From: Vombatus ursinus
Lineage: Eukaryota > Chordata > Mammalia > Diprotodontia > Vombatidae
Assembly (NCBI RefSeq): GCF_900497805.2
Contig: NW_020949602.1
Coordinates: 3,680,846-3,744,845, forward strand
Direction of reading: 5' to 3'
Length of the DNA stretch: 64,000 bases
The position numbers were made by a program, and so were the translations under genes. The notes beneath the pieces were generated by a model that did no database searches, was not told where the DNA came from, and saw only the letters and a program-made list of their open reading frames with translations. Of the stretch, positions 46,230 through 58,467 are shown in pieces. Position 1 is the first letter of the stretch. The number at the start of each line of letters is the position of its first letter.

Positions 46230-46941
46230 TGACACGATCCACATACTCAGTCTTATCATTTTTAACTCTATGACACTTCCTATATATCCAGGGCTTAGTC
46301 AGCGTAGTGCCTGGCACACAGTAGGTACTTAATAAATGTTTATTGCCTGGTTGACTGATTGATCCCTTTCTTTCCCCTTACAGAGCCACCACTTGGTGTG
46401 GGCCCTTATGAACTAGCATAATAGCCTCCTAACTGGTCCCCCCATTGTGAGTTTCTCCCAACTCCAATCCATTCTCCAGTGATTTTCCTAAAGCACAGGC
46501 CTGACCACATCATCCTTCTATTTCGTAGTCTTAATAAACTGCGGTGGCTCTCTGTTACCTCCATGATCAAAAATAAAATCCTCAGCTTGGCACTGAAAGC
46601 CCCTCCTAACCATGCCTCCCTCTACCTCTCTGGTCTTCTTACATCTCAGTCTCTCACTTTCCACCTCCCACCTCCAACCTCCTCCATCTTCTTTGATTCA
46701 GTGACACTGGTCTCTCTATTGTAGCACACAGGAGACACTCCATCTCCTGACTCCAGGCATTTTCTCTGGCTGTCCCCATGCCTGGAACACCCTCCCTCCT
46801 TCCCTCATCTCCTGGCTTTCCTGGCTTCCTTCAAGACTCAGTTCAAATTTCATCTTCTGAAAGAGACCTTCCCCAGGAAGCCCTCCCTCGTCCCCCAATT
46901 GTTAGTGTTTTCCTTCTATAATTACCTTCTCTCTGGACTGT

Positions 46942-46986
<45 letters not shown>

Positions 46987-47140
46987 TAGTTGTTTCTATC
47001 TTGTCTCTCCCATTATAATGTTAGCTACTTGAGCACAGGGGCTCTGTTTTTGCACCCCCCCTTTTTTTGCAACCTCATGGAATTCTGTCTACATTGTGTA
47101 TCTTCCCCAGTGCTTTGCACACAGTAGTTGCTTTAAAATG
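46230..47140 (+). mobile_element. L2 LINE 3' region (two pieces)
   Basis: A 3' end at 46230-46365 ('agtgcctggcacacagtaggtacttaataaatg'), then a longer copy 46365-47140 with 'gcacaggcctgaccacatcatcc', 'aataaactgcggtggctctctg' and 'gctgtccccatgcctggaac'. A CA run (46944-46981) lies inside. Confidence 0.85.
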
Positions 47141-47309
47141 TACGCTATATTTTATAGGCTTGATAGGCTGAAAATTAAAAGAGGGTTATTATCAATCAAT
47201 TAATCAATCAATGGACATTGAGATCTGGTGATGTTCTATGGACAGTTGGATTCCAGTTTGCCTCTAGAGACATGTACCTTCCCCAGAGGTACAAGATGTA
47301 AGGCGACTA

Positions 47310-47894
<585 letters not shown>

Positions 47895-47929
47895 TTAGTC
47901 AGAACACATACACAACAATAAATCATTCT

Positions 47930-48285
47930 CGTCACTAACAATAACAATAACAACTATAACAATAATGATAATGATAAGAATTGTATAACCCTGGGCAAGG
48001 CTCCTGATCTTCCTTCCAGTGCTCTAATCAGCTCTAACACTGTCATTTAAATGAGGTGCCCACTGGCATTGGTAGAGGAAGTTCATCATCCAGGAATTCC
48101 TTATATCAATGAAATCAAAAGTCAAATCTCTAAGGCTATCTTATTCTCACAGCAGCTCTGTGAGGTAGGGAGAGAAAGTTCAGTTATCACTATTTTACAC
48201 ATAAGGAAACAGAGACCCCAAAAGGTAGACTGTCTTGATCTCCACTCCCCAGCTAACAGGTGGCAGAGTTAAGCCTCAGACTCTG
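47930..48285. mobile_element. (AAC/AAT)n, SINE (+) and MIR (-)
   Basis: AACAATAAC repeat 47930-47975; SINE tail of the second subfamily 47985-48122 ('cactggcattggtagaggaagttc'); antisense MIR 48135-48280. Confidence 0.6.
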
Positions 48286-48289
48286 ATCT

Positions 48290-49015
48290 TCTTTTCTGAG
48301 GCTGGCATTCCTTGTGCCATACCCAGGAATGAGCAGTCAGTACATGGACAAAAGGCTTCCACCGGCAGGAACTGAGCAATAGCTTGAGAATTCCAAGCAA
48401 GCATTTGAACTCCAAGAATGATCCACAGTGCAAGAGATGCTTATTTTATGAGAGCTAGTTTTATTTTTTTCTTTCTTTCTTTCTTTTCTTCCTCTTCTTC
48501 TTCAACCAGGGCTGACAGATGGGTTGAGCACATTTTTCTGGAGAGCTATTAGCATGTCTCCCTGGCTCTGTGCCATCTGCTGAGAGCACAGTATTTGGGG
48601 CGGGGGGATGGGGACAGAAGCTTAGAATCGCAGGGAAACAGGCTTGTGTGTCTGTGCATTTGAAGGTCTCTCACCCCCATTTTCTTTCAGGGAAGGTCTT
48701 GAGGATAGAATACCACACAGGAACTCTGACCTTAGAACTACATTTCGATCTAGCCTGGTGGGAAATCTTAACTTGGATCCTGAGAAATCATGTGATAAGG
48801 CTGAAACTGGTGTGGGTTTACCTTGGATTTAACAGCTTATTAACAGTTTACTTAGGGGTGTTCATCAGGGGAGAGTTAACACTGGGTGACATCTGTTTAG
48901 ACAACTGAGCTCTGATCAATTAGAAGTGTTCTGGGTCGAAAAGTGAAAGGAGATGATTAGTGAGGTGCTCTTGTGAATTTTGTTTTCTAGTAACTATCTT
49001 CATTCTGTGACAGAG
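48290..49015. other. DAB1 intron, non-repetitive
   Basis: Apart from a CT-rich run at 48465-48505, no recognisable repeat or exon. The 112-codon plus-strand frame at 48570-48908 has no similarity I can name. Confidence 0.35.
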
Positions 49016-49019
49016 AGAT

Positions 49020-50275
49020 GAAAAGTCCTGTTGGAAGTAGCAAAGAACTGGGGCAGAGTATGGAAGCTCATTGAATGGGAAACAGGGAATAAAAAATATT
49101 CAGAGAAATACTGGAAGATTTGTATGAACTGATGTCGAGTCAAGGAAGTAGAACTAGGAAAACAATGTGCACAATGGCAGGAAAGATGTAAATGAAAAGG
49201 ACAACAGAAACAACAAAAGTGGAAGTGAATGTTTTGAGATTAAAATAAATAGATTGGCCTCAAAGAAGAAACATAAGAACAAACAGGGACTATAGATTCT
49301 GAGAACTCATATAGCTCACTTGGGTGAGGTGCTGGTACATTTTGCTGAACTTTTATCACCCTTTTTTATTCTTTATTATAAAAGATGATCCTCTTGGAGT
49401 CAGAGAAAAGAGTGACATATTGGGAAATTAAGGCGATAGACAAGCTAAGATAGGAATAAAATTGCTTTTAATGAAAAATTCAATAGGGAGGAGGAAAGAA
49501 GAGGAGAAGAAAACCATAGTTCTTTTTAGTATAGTCTCCACAGGACTGGAAGTGATTTAATATTTAAGGAAAAGAATATATCCATTGAGCAACTATATTG
49601 ATTTGGGGGGCTGTCTAAAGGTAAATGCTTCTTTTGAGAAGGAAAAGGTAGGCTACTAAATATCTAAGTTTGCTTTTGTAGCACTGAAGAGTTATAAAAG
49701 ATCAGTGCTTCTCCTAGGCATTTACACCAAGGAGGTTGTGTTCCATGTACACCAAAATAGTCACAGTAACACTTTTTTTTATTTTTCATTCCAAAGAACT
49801 GAAAACAAAAATAGGTGCTCATTGATTAGGGAATGACTGAACAAACTTTGGGACATGAACATATGTGATGGGATAGTGTGACATTTAATAAATGAGGAAT
49901 ATGAAAAACTCAGAGAAGCATGGGAAGGCTTATGTGAACAGATGAAATGTAGAATAATCAGAAAAGGAAAACAATATACCCAGTGATAACAACAATGTAA
50001 ATGGAAAGAACTAAAAATAGAATCTGGACTTTGTATAATTATAAGTGACTCATCTTGGCCCCTTGAAGGGAAGACAAAATGTCTTTCCCTCCTTTCTTTG
50101 CAGAGGTGAGAGCATAGGAGTGTGCATAACTGCATACACTGTCAGACTCAAATGATGCTGTTGAGTTGTTTTACTAAAATGTTTATCTCTTTCCTGTCCT
50201 TTCCCTTTTTCTTTATTTTTTCCTTTTTTTCTTCCTTCCTTCCTTTCTTTCTTTCTGTTGGGATTTTATATGTAA
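49020..50275 (+). mobile_element. L1 LINE 3' fragments
   Basis: 'gtagcaaagaactggggcagag', 'gaaatactggaagatttgtatgaac', then 'tcattccaaagaactgaaaac' and 'gggaatgactgaacaaac', paralleling the L1 at 41805-42895. Confidence 0.7.
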
Positions 50276-50279
50276 TATA

Positions 50280-50375
50280 GTATGACTCCATTTGACAGAT
50301 GAAGATAAACTGAGGACCAGAAAAAGGATGTGACTAGTCCAATTACCCAAGCAATGTATGAATAGTGCTCTGCTC
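50280..50375 (-). mobile_element. MIR fragment, antisense
   Basis: 'ccatttgacagatgaagataaactgaggacc'. Confidence 0.5.
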
Positions 50376-50649
50376 CGCATCTCCCTCACCATGGCAGTAA
50401 AGGGTGAATGAATGTATAAATGAATGCTTGGGGCTGTCTTTCTTTATTTCTAGGAGGGTGGAATGCAGTTACCGCTATAGTCAAGGGTCACTTCCAGGCT
50501 CAGGCTTTTCTTTAAGACTTTCCCTTTTGAATATTCTTTGCTTCATTGTAATGCAAATGTAAGGTTACCAGTGTAACTGGCAATCAAGGAAGATGATTCT
50601 GAGCCCCTTGGAGAAGTATAAAAGAAACTAAAAGGACTCTGAGAGTCAC

Positions 50650-50890
50650 CAAATATGAGAAAATAAATCCGAGAATGTGAGAGCTGGGAGGGACTGTAGA
50701 GCAGAATAGAGAATTCCAGGGCTGGGAGGATACCTTAGAGCAAAGAATGCCAGGGCTGGGAGGGGTCTCAGAACAGAGAATTCAAAAGCTGAGAGGAATC
50801 TTAGAACACAGAATGTCAAAACTGAGAAAGCCCTTTGAGAGGATCTTTAGAACACAGAATATTAAAACTGAGCTTGATGGGGCCTTAAAA
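50650..50890 (+). repeat. Minisatellite of the SINE-head monomer, six to seven units
   Basis: Units such as 'agaattccagggctgggagg', 'aagaatgccagggctgggagg' and 'acacagaatgtcaaaactgag', period near 36 bp, running into an antisense SINE body. Confidence 0.75.
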
Positions 50891-50924
50891 GAGACTAATT
50901 AGAAATATCAGGGACTTTCAAATA

Positions 50925-51250
50925 TGGAATTATATATCAAAAGCTGGAATGGATCATCTATACCAACTCTCTCATCTTACAAATGAGAAAACTGAGGCCC
51001 AGTAAACTTAAATGACTTGCCCAAAATTAAGGGTATAGTATCAAAGGTCGGGTTTGACCGGGTGTTTTCTGACTCTAGGGGCAATAAATCTTCTTCCCCA
51101 GTATATTACTGTTTCTTCCTAGACTTTCAAGAGCTCCCAGGGATATTAAGCCATAGAATGTCAGAACAGAGAATGCTAGAGCTGAAAGGGCCCTCAGAGA
51201 TGCTGTAGTCTAAATCAGTCATTTTACAGATGAAAGAAATGATAGCCAAT
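50925..51250 (-). mobile_element. Headed MIR-like SINE, antisense, plus a second head
   Basis: 'aaagctggaatggatcatctataccaactctctcatc', then 'aatgagaaaactgaggcccag'; a second head 'gaatgctagagctgaaagggccctcagag' at 51155. Confidence 0.7.
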
Positions 51251-51354
51251 CCCCTTCCCTTTCCCCTAGTCCTCTCCAACTTCTCAGTGACCTCCTAAGC
51301 TAGCAAGAGGTGGGTCCTCTAGATTAGTGATATCAAACTCAAATAGAAATCGAG

Positions 51355-51665
51355 GCGCGGCAGCAAGGTGGCACAGTGGATAGAGCACCAGCCCTGGAGT
51401 CAGCAGGACCTGAATTCAAACCCTGCCTCAGATGCTTGAAATTTACTAGCTGTGTTACCCTGGGCAAGGCACTTAATTAACCCCATTGCCTAGCAAAAAC
51501 AGAAACAAAAACAAAAAACCAAATAGAAATAGGGGGCATTAATTTGTACATCTGGAAAAGGAAATGGCAAATGATTCCAGGATCTTTGCCAAGAAAACCC
51601 CATGAACACTATGGTCCATGGGGTCGCAAAGAGTAGAGCATGACTGAATGACCAGATAACAGCAA
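51355..51665 (+). mobile_element. Marsupial SINE (short form) and RTE-like tail fragment
   Basis: 'gcagcaaggtggcacagtggatagagcacc...cattgcctagcaaaaac' (51355-51520), then 'tggaaaaggaaatggcaaatgattccagg...gtagagcatgactgaatg' (51550-51665). Confidence 0.85.
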
Positions 51666-51919
51666 ACCCATATACAAGGCTGTATATTGTGGGCTGCATA
51701 TTGACTTAATTTTAAAGTATAATATTACCTATGTTTTAAAATAGCTTTATTTCTTTTGTAAAATATTCCCCAATTATATTTTAATCTCATTCAGGTGGCA
51801 CTTGGGAGTATTGGGGGCTGCATGTAGGTGGGTGGCGTGTTTCCTATCGCTGGTCTGTAAGACCTGGCCTGAGTGAAAGCTGATCTCAAGTTGAGTCAAT
51901 CCAGGGAGTTCTTCCTTAC

Positions 51920-52028
51920 CTGAGGGTACAGCAGTAGTGCTGAAAGGTACAGAACCAAACATTTCGGCACTAGAGGGGAGTGTCTGAGATGAAGACGGGA
52001 TAAAGGCATCACCTGGAGTTGCAGGAGT
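51920..52028 (-). CDS. DAB1: DAB1 exon 11 (36 codons plus one base)
   Basis: The exon starts [18 protein letters not shown] and ends TTAVPS plus the first base of a glycine codon. The acceptor is TCTTTTTCAG and the donor CAG|GTAAGG, giving phase 0 in and phase 1 out. Compared with human DAB1 the middle differs slightly ([13 protein letters not shown] here), which is normal drift for a low-complexity, disordered stretch. It joins the next exon at a split glycine codon (G|GT), immediately before YVAMGAV. The 109-nt length equals 36 codons plus one base, exactly what the downstream exon needs. Confidence 0.96.
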
Positions 52029-52239
52029 CTGAAAAAGAGAAAAAATCAGATGGAGTATGATAAGGAGGACCATTGTGATGTGTGGAAGGAGAAGCTCTAG
52101 AGACAAAATGGTGGGATGATTGTTACCATTTCCACTTTCTTCATCTTTAAAAGCCAGAAGCGAATGAGTGGTACATGCATCCAAGGCTTGTCTCTGAGCA
52201 AAGCAATTTTCTAACAATCTCCGGGATCATATAGAATGT

Positions 52240-52545
52240 GAGTGGCAGAGTAGGATAATACAAAGATGGAACTTGGAGTCAAGAAGAGTTGGGTTCAAAT
52301 CCTACTTCAGACACTTGCTACTCATATGATCCTGGGCAAGGCACTTCTCTCTGCATCTGCAAAATGAGGATCTCAAAGGCCCCTTGCAGGTTTAAGTCTA
52401 TATTCCCATGAGTTACAGCTCCAAGGGAGATGGCGAAATCTAATCCCCTTTGAAGATAAGGAAATGGTAAGTGACTTATTCTGTAATCCTAAGAAGGTAA
52501 ATGGTAGAATCAGGAATGAAATCCAGGTCCTTTGTCTCTAAGCAC
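52240..52545. mobile_element. CORE-SINE (+), then MIR (-)
   Basis: 'ggagtcaagaagagttgggttcaaatcc' (52240-52410), then a worn reverse MIR (52440-52545). Confidence 0.7.
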
Positions 52546-52549
52546 GGTA

Positions 52550-52960
52550 CCCTTCTCATGGTAGCAGTGAGCCTGTGTATCTGAATTGCTTTTCTCAGCA
52601 GAACTTTAGCGTCCCAGACTTTGAACTTCATTTGACTTTTCTGCTCAGCCTCAGGTACCTCAGCTCCATCCTTCCTCCACCTCTGTTGTCTCTTCCCATC
52701 CTCATCAGCACTTCAGAACTCTTGGAACACAACTTGACTACTTCCTAGTACCTCTGGAGGGACTCTTAAGATGCTCTGAGCCCCCACCAACATTCTTCTT
52801 CCCAACTTCTCCCCCTACCCCTGTAACCGGGTTTTTGTGGCCAGACCTTCCAAACTCTTCCCCTGGTCAAGCTCCTTCACAGGGCTTCTCCTCTCAGGTG
52901 GGATGAACATACAGCCTCCAGATCCAGTGTTCTTCCCATCCTACCACACTACCACATTTT
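52550..52960. other. DAB1 intron, non-repetitive
   Basis: Pyrimidine-rich, no clear repeat or exon. Confidence 0.3.
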
Positions 52961-52964
52961 AGGA

Positions 52965-53525
52965 AGGACATTGACAAATTGGAGATAACGACCAGGATGG
53001 TGAGGGAGCTTGAAGCCATGCCATATGATTAGATTGAGAGTTCCTCATTTGATTGTGAGAAGGGAGTGTCTTTTGCCTTTTTTTCTATCTTTAGAGCTTA
53101 GCATAGTGCCTGGCATGGTGCCTGGTGCTTAAAAAATGTTTATTAACTGACTAACACAAGAACCAGATAAAGAAACTAAGGATGTTTCCCATAGAAAAAA
53201 GAATGATGTGGTGGGGATTGTGGGATTGACATTGGGGGGGGGGACATCTTCATTGTCTTGAAATATCTAAAGGGCTGACTCAAGAGGATGGAACTAGGAA
53301 CAATAAGTTGGAGGTGCAGGGATGCATCTTTTTGGCTCAATATCATCTTCCTTACTCCTAGTTGCCTGAATATTGAAAGGACTGCCGATGGTGGGCATGG
53401 ATTTCCCACCGCTAGACCTTGTTAGTCCCTGCCCGGCTGAACGTTTGGGGTGATGCTGTTGAGGGCATCCTTGATCTGTAGGAGGTTAGACTACATCTCC
53501 TCTGAGGTATCACTGAACCCTATGA
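52965..53525 (+). mobile_element. CR1/L3 LINE, split by an L2 3' end
   Basis: 'aaggacattgacaaattggag...gccatgccatatgatt' and 'ggttagactacatctcctctgagg' belong to CR1. An L2 3' end (about 53030-53158, 'gcttagcatagtgcctggcatgg') sits between. Confidence 0.75.
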
Positions 53526-53529
53526 CAAA

Positions 53530-54080
53530 AGAGCAAAGTTCCAATCTCATGGTATTATTCCCATTTCTCCCATGAAGGAGGTTGCTCATTCCAATGTCAC
53601 AGGAACTCAATGACATCAGGTGTCTAGAGCTATGCAGCTGACCCTGGACTCCTCTCCTGGCATCAGTGGCTGAAGAGCCTGGCACCATCTGTGCTCAGCA
53701 AAGAGGTCATTGCCCCTTCTTTCTGATGCACATCTGGCCAATGACCCATGGCAATGATGCCTCAGGCTTAGACTACCGCACTGGGCCCTGCATGAAGCTG
53801 GCCCTGAAGATTTCCTAGCAAAACCACTGAGGGTGGTACTAGCAGAAAAACTCTTGTATTTATTAGGGCTCCCCAGCACCCCAAAACACATAAAATTCTC
53901 CCAGTGTTGGGATTCTGGGATTTCCAAAGTCATCCCTATCTGTGCCACCTTCCTTATGACTAATAATTTGTTTTGTTTAACTATGCTTATTTGTTACAAA
54001 GGGTTTCTTTCTTTTTGTGGGTGGAAGAGGTGGGAGGAAGAAGAAAACAAATGCTTATTAACTAAAAAAAAATTAAACAA
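53530..54080. other. DAB1 intron, mostly unique, L1-like end
   Basis: No exon. 53960-54065 ('ctatgcttatttgttacaaagggtttc') resembles an L1 3' end. Confidence 0.35.
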
Positions 54081-54084
54081 TCAG

Positions 54085-54337
54085 TTAATTAACAATCATT
54101 TATTATATGCATATCGAGGACAAGGTCCAGTGCTAGGCATTGAAGTTGCAAAGATAAAAGTGAGGTATTTCTTAGAGTTTACAATTAAGTCAACAGCATT
54201 TATTAAGCATCTACTCTACGTTAGCCCTATACTAATTTCTGGGGATATAAAGAAAGGCAAAACAAAACCAACAATAACCAAAAATCCTGATCCCTGCCCT
54301 TGGAAAGTTAGTCTAATTGGGGAGACGGCATGAAACA

Positions 54338-54379
<42 letters not shown>

Positions 54380-54665
54380 TCCCTCTTGGTCTCTGTCTCT
54401 GTGTGTCTCTATCTCTCTTACTATCAATGTCAGTCTGTCTCTCCACCTCTCTCAGTATCAGTCTCATTCTCTCTCTTTCTCTCTCTCTCTCCCCATAGCT
54501 ATATATCTGTATTTATATGTCTCCGTGGTAAGCTGGAGCTGAAAGAGACGATATATAAAATGGACACAAGTTTATTATTAGAGGGAACCCCAAATATCTG
54601 GGGGAACAAAGAAGTACTCATGGAGAAGGTGGAGATTGAAGTGGGATTTGAAGGAAGTTAATGAT
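54085..54665 (-). mobile_element. L2 LINE 3' regions, antisense, with (CA)n and CT-rich tract
   Basis: Two reversed ends ('caatcatttattatatgc' and 'caacagcatttattaagcatctac'). A CA run (54341-54377) and TC-rich tract (54380-54495) interrupt the second copy. Confidence 0.7.
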
Positions 54666-54844
54666 AGATTCTATGAGATGTGTATGGGGGGTGGTGGTAT
54701 TCCAGAATTGGGAGAGAAACAATATTCTGGCTCAATCTAGGACTAGTAATTTATTATTGCAATTTAGGCTAAGGGAAATTTAAGGAACTAAACATTAGAG
54801 ACCTGATTTATCAGGCAAAAGTGAGGCCAATAGAGTCAGAGAGG

Positions 54845-54910
54845 GCTAACTTAGCCCAGTGCTTGGCACCCAGTAAATCTTTAATAAATGCTTTTCTTTC
54901 ATTTATTCAG
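54845..54910 (+). mobile_element. L2 LINE 3' end
   Basis: 'cccagtgcttggcacccagtaaatctttaataaatgc'. Confidence 0.7.
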
Positions 54911-55218
54911 TCCTTCACTATCCTTAACACTGTGTCATCTCACCTTACCCCTTAGGAGGACTTTGTGCCTTAGAAGGTAGAATCCAGCCCACTGAACGTG
55001 AGTTCCTTATATAGGTCCCCCACAGAATGAGGAGGTACCATACAGAGAGACACAGAGAATGCCGTCCTAGGAAGCAAATGCCACTGAGCTCTGATCCTTC
55101 AACATGGAGATCTCCTCTGGCTCTCCTGCTCTCCCTTTCAACAACAGAACCATGGCTTGTTTAATAGTATCAAACCTGAATCCTGAATGAACTCTGCTTT
55201 TAGAGAGTAGTGTCAGGG

Positions 55219-55255
55219 AGGGAGAGAGAGAGAAAGGGGAGAGAGAGATATATAA

Positions 55256-55324
<69 letters not shown>

Positions 55325-55368
55325 AAGAGATAGAGACAGAGACAGAGAGAGACAGAGAGAGAGAGATT
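55219..55368. repeat. (GA)n purine tract, CU-rich in the DAB1 transcript
   Basis: About 150 bases of GAGA with AAAG and GACA variants. In the DAB1 pre-mRNA it reads as a CU-rich tract about 185 nt after the exon 10 donor, a possible binding place for polypyrimidine-tract proteins. Confidence 0.9.
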
Positions 55369-55550
55369 GGTGTACTCATTAAGAATTCAAACAACAGCCA
55401 CTGTCATCCTCTTCTCTAGAAGCAACAGCCCTGCTTTCTAAATCATGGCAACAGTTAAGTAAAGAGCAGAGGGTGCTGGAAGAAGAAAAGGAAAGACAGA
55501 CAAATAACAACTGGGAGATCAGAGGGCATAAGTAAAGAATGGATACTTAC

Positions 55551-55613
55551 TGGGGGAGAGGTTATATCTGGAGGGGTGGACATGTCCCCAAAAAGCTCTA
55601 ACTGGGTCACAGC
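55551..55613 (-). CDS. DAB1: DAB1 exon 10 (21 codons)
   Basis: The exon encodes a 21-residue segment beginning AVTQLELFGDMSTPPDI and ending TSPP, which matches mammalian DAB1 essentially residue for residue. The acceptor is a strong pyrimidine tract ending CTTCAG and the donor is CCA|GTAAGT. It is phase 0 on both sides (63 nt), so it joins in frame either to the 9b/9c cassette or directly to the exon upstream of it when the cassette is skipped. The segment opens the proline- and serine-rich C-terminal region, which has no folded domain. A CU-rich tract lies about 185 nt downstream in the transcript (55219-55368). Confidence 0.96.
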
Positions 55614-55759
55614 CTGAAGAGAAAAAAAAAAGTTTGACAATGTAAGTGTATTTCCTTCTGCCTCTTGGGAACAGGTGATGTTCGTTCGATTTTTTTTCTT
55701 GGAAAATGATTCCTAAGACCCTTACAAAGAATTAATGATTCCTCACATAACTCGCCCTC

Positions 55760-55925
55760 AAAGAGTGCTTTAAAGTTTATAAAACATTTTCTTCAGGAGA
55801 TCCTTACAAGATGGGTATTTGTGAATATCGTCATCCCCACTCAGTAGATGAGAAGTCTGAGGCTTAGTGGAGTCAGGTGAATTTCTTTGCTCAAGATCAC
55901 CCCGCTAGAAGTGGAACCCAGGGTA
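55760..55925 (-). mobile_element. CORE-SINE, antisense
   Basis: 'gagtgctttaaagtttataaaac...gtagatgagaagtctgagg'. Confidence 0.7.
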
Positions 55926-56104
55926 AGTGTTGAGCTGGGATTGGAGCTCACTGCTTGTGACTCAAAGCCCAGTGCTGATCTTGGTGCCTAATATGCTAGG
56001 CTTCCCTTTCGGCTGCAGAAATGACCTGATAATAATCATTTCCTCATCTGATCTATCCTTTATCAACTGTTACCTCTCAGTATCTAGCTTCCTTTCTAAG
56101 TTAG

Positions 56105-56640
56105 ACTGGATCATTATCTGTCTCATATAATTTCTATATAACATATAATATCCATCTAATATATCTATAATATTATATATAATCATAGATCTACATATCT
56201 ATATTTCTATACATTTGTAGACATAAAATACATATGCATATGTTACATTGCTATTATACTTTATACTTCTCAAAATACTTTTAGATAGTTCATCTCATTT
56301 ATCCTTGCAAAATAAGTAAAAATACCACATAGATGATATTAATTTGTAGTTTTCTAAGTCAATGTATAGCCTGCAAGGATGCATTTCTATTTCAGTTTGG
56401 ACAAATGAATCTCATTTGGGCCACACTCAGTTTTGTGAGCTTCAAGGTACACAAATTTGACAGCTCTGATATACTGCAAACCACTTATTTTAGAAATCGG
56501 AACACAGAGACCCAGAAAAGTTATGTGATTTGCCTGAGGTCACACAGATGACCAGTGGCAGATCCAGGATTTCAACCCAAATCCTTTGAATCTAGAACCA
56601 AGACTTTTTCCATTGTTCTACCTAATTTGGCTTTTTAGGA
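56105..56640 (-). mobile_element. TA-rich stretch and CORE-SINE pieces, antisense
   Basis: TATAATATC-rich sequence 56120-56240, then reversed SINE parts at 56250-56320 and 56480-56635 ('tgcctgaggtcacacagatgacc'). Confidence 0.6.
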
Positions 56641-56754
56641 GCTCCATTTCCTTACTTGCAATACCTGCTTACGCTCTGTAGGAGATTGTATGGCCCAGGA
56701 AGAAAACTATTTGGTTTGGAACAAAAAATTCTATATTTGTGGATGTTTTTTTTT

Positions 56755-56970
56755 TTACAATTTCTAATCACTGGCATTTGCTGACAGAGAGATGATGGAC
56801 TCAAGTTTCAGAATGTAGCATATTTGTGGACATGGCTAATGTGGGACTTTATTTTGGTTGACGACACATATTTGTTACAAGGGTGGCTTTTTCTTTCTTC
56901 TCCCCTTCCCCCCCTTTTCCCAGTGGGAGGGAAAGAAAATAAATAAATGCTCATGAGTTACTTATGTTAT
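56755..56970 (+). mobile_element. L1-type 3' UTR fragment
   Basis: 'gatgatggactcaagtttcagaatg...gacatggctaatgtggg...catatttgttacaaggg'. Confidence 0.6.
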
Positions 56971-57004
56971 TAATTTTTGAGTACTGACTGTGGATGGAGG
57001 GGAT

Positions 57005-57130
57005 TTCTATCAAATCCTGTCCATCACTTACTATCTGTTTGACCTTGGGTGTGTTACTCCTTGGTAATCAGTTTTCTTACCTGTAAAATAAAAGGCTAAG
57101 CTAAATGACCCTTGAGGTCTCTTCCAAAGC
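57005..57130 (+). mobile_element. MIR/CORE-SINE fragment
   Basis: 'ccatcacttactatctgtttgaccttggg'. Confidence 0.6.
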
Positions 57131-57134
57131 CAGA

Positions 57135-57979
57135 TCCTCCAACCATATTTCTTTCCCAATACATAGATCCCTTCCCAATACCCAGAGTGTCCCTAAAATC
57201 TTAGTGCAGTTTTGAGTGGTATTTGGCCACTGTAACGTGATAGTAACAAGGTAGAATGATGCAGATAAGTTTGCCTTGGTGGCGACCTTCGGAAATGTCA
57301 GCACTCTTGGTAGAACCTTTGAAGGCTTCCTAAGAAAAGCTGAAGAAGACATGTGGATAGTGGTCAAGTGTTATTTCTCTTCCTTTCAACAAAAGGCCTT
57401 TTCCACTTCTGAGAGAGATGGAGAAATCAATTCCGCTGCTGAGAAAATGGTTGGAGTTAAAATTTCTAATAATTTCATTGTCTTCTCCCCTGCTCCAAAT
57501 TAGGCTAAGTGGTCGCAGAATGGGGAAAGAGCTGACCAAGAAAGCAGTAGGCTACTCTGCCTGCTCTGGGTGGGACACAAGCATTCTTTTCCTTAAATGT
57601 TGTCTCTTCCCCAAGTTCAAAGCCAACTCTACAAGGAGGTCATTTGGCTATTTTTTGGAAGGCCTGGGTTTGTTTTTTCTTTGAAAAAGCTAAAAATTCA
57701 TAAAAGCAATAATTCTATTTAATCATCTCCAGTGAAGCTTCAGGGCTTGCTCCTGATTGGAACCCTCTTTCTTTAAAACAGAAGGACATCTCTCTTTCTA
57801 GTGGAGGTAGAAAATTAAAACAAAGTTAATAATTAACTTACATACAATTTACATTTGAAATGTGCTGAACTCATAGTACACTTTTTACTAACAACATAAA
57901 GATAATTTATTGCTTAATTTTCTCTTTAAGTACAACTTTTAAAATAACCTTCATTTTTGAAATATGGATTTTCCAATGT

Positions 57980-58013
<34 letters not shown>

Positions 58014-58195
58014 TTTTTTCCTTTTGCCAGAGTATTTTCATTTAGGCATAAAACACATGTTGTTATTTCATTCCATCATGGTAGATATTTAACTTGCACC
58101 TTTAGTTAATTAAATTTCATAGAAAATTAAATTCCTGGGTAATAAAATAATTTTAATAGTCATATGTGATTGCAATTCTGGAGTGGTAGAAACTT
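57135..58195. other. DAB1 intron, unique AT-rich sequence
   Basis: About 1 kb without clear repeats except a GT run (57978-58011). The block 57680-57970 is AT-rich with several TTAATTA-like cores and could be a conserved element. Confidence 0.3.
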
Positions 58196-58199
58196 TGAC

Positions 58200-58320
58200 C
58201 CCCTGGGCCTTTCACTGCTAACCTGAAAACATAATCCTTCCAATGGACGCCTTCCCTATCCACTCTACTTGCCTTCTTATTATCCAGCTTGATTATTGCC
58301 TCTCCCATAGAACTTTTCTT
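58200..58320 (+). mobile_element. L2 LINE fragment (host of a SINE insertion)
   Basis: 'cttgattattgcctctcccatag' and its continuation after the SINE; old L2. Confidence 0.45.
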
Positions 58321-58467
58321 TTCTTTTTTTGGCTAGGCAATGAGGTTAAGTGACTTGGCCAGGGTCACACAGCTAGTAAGTGTTATGTGTCTGAGGTGGG
58401 ATTTGAACTCAGGTCCTTCTGAATCTAGGGCCAGTGCTCTATCCACTATGCCACCTAGCTGCCCAGT
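58321..58467 (-). mobile_element. Marsupial SINE (short form), antisense, 15-bp target duplication
   Basis: 'ttggctaggcaatgaggttaagtgac...ccacctagctgccc', flanked by perfect CATAGAACTTTTCTT at 58306-58320 and 58468-58482. Confidence 0.95.

Noticed and set aside
57180-57235. Possible mariner terminal repeat ('gtgtccctaaaatcttagtgcag')
   Set aside because: Only one end was seen and no partner inverted repeat or TA duplication was found.
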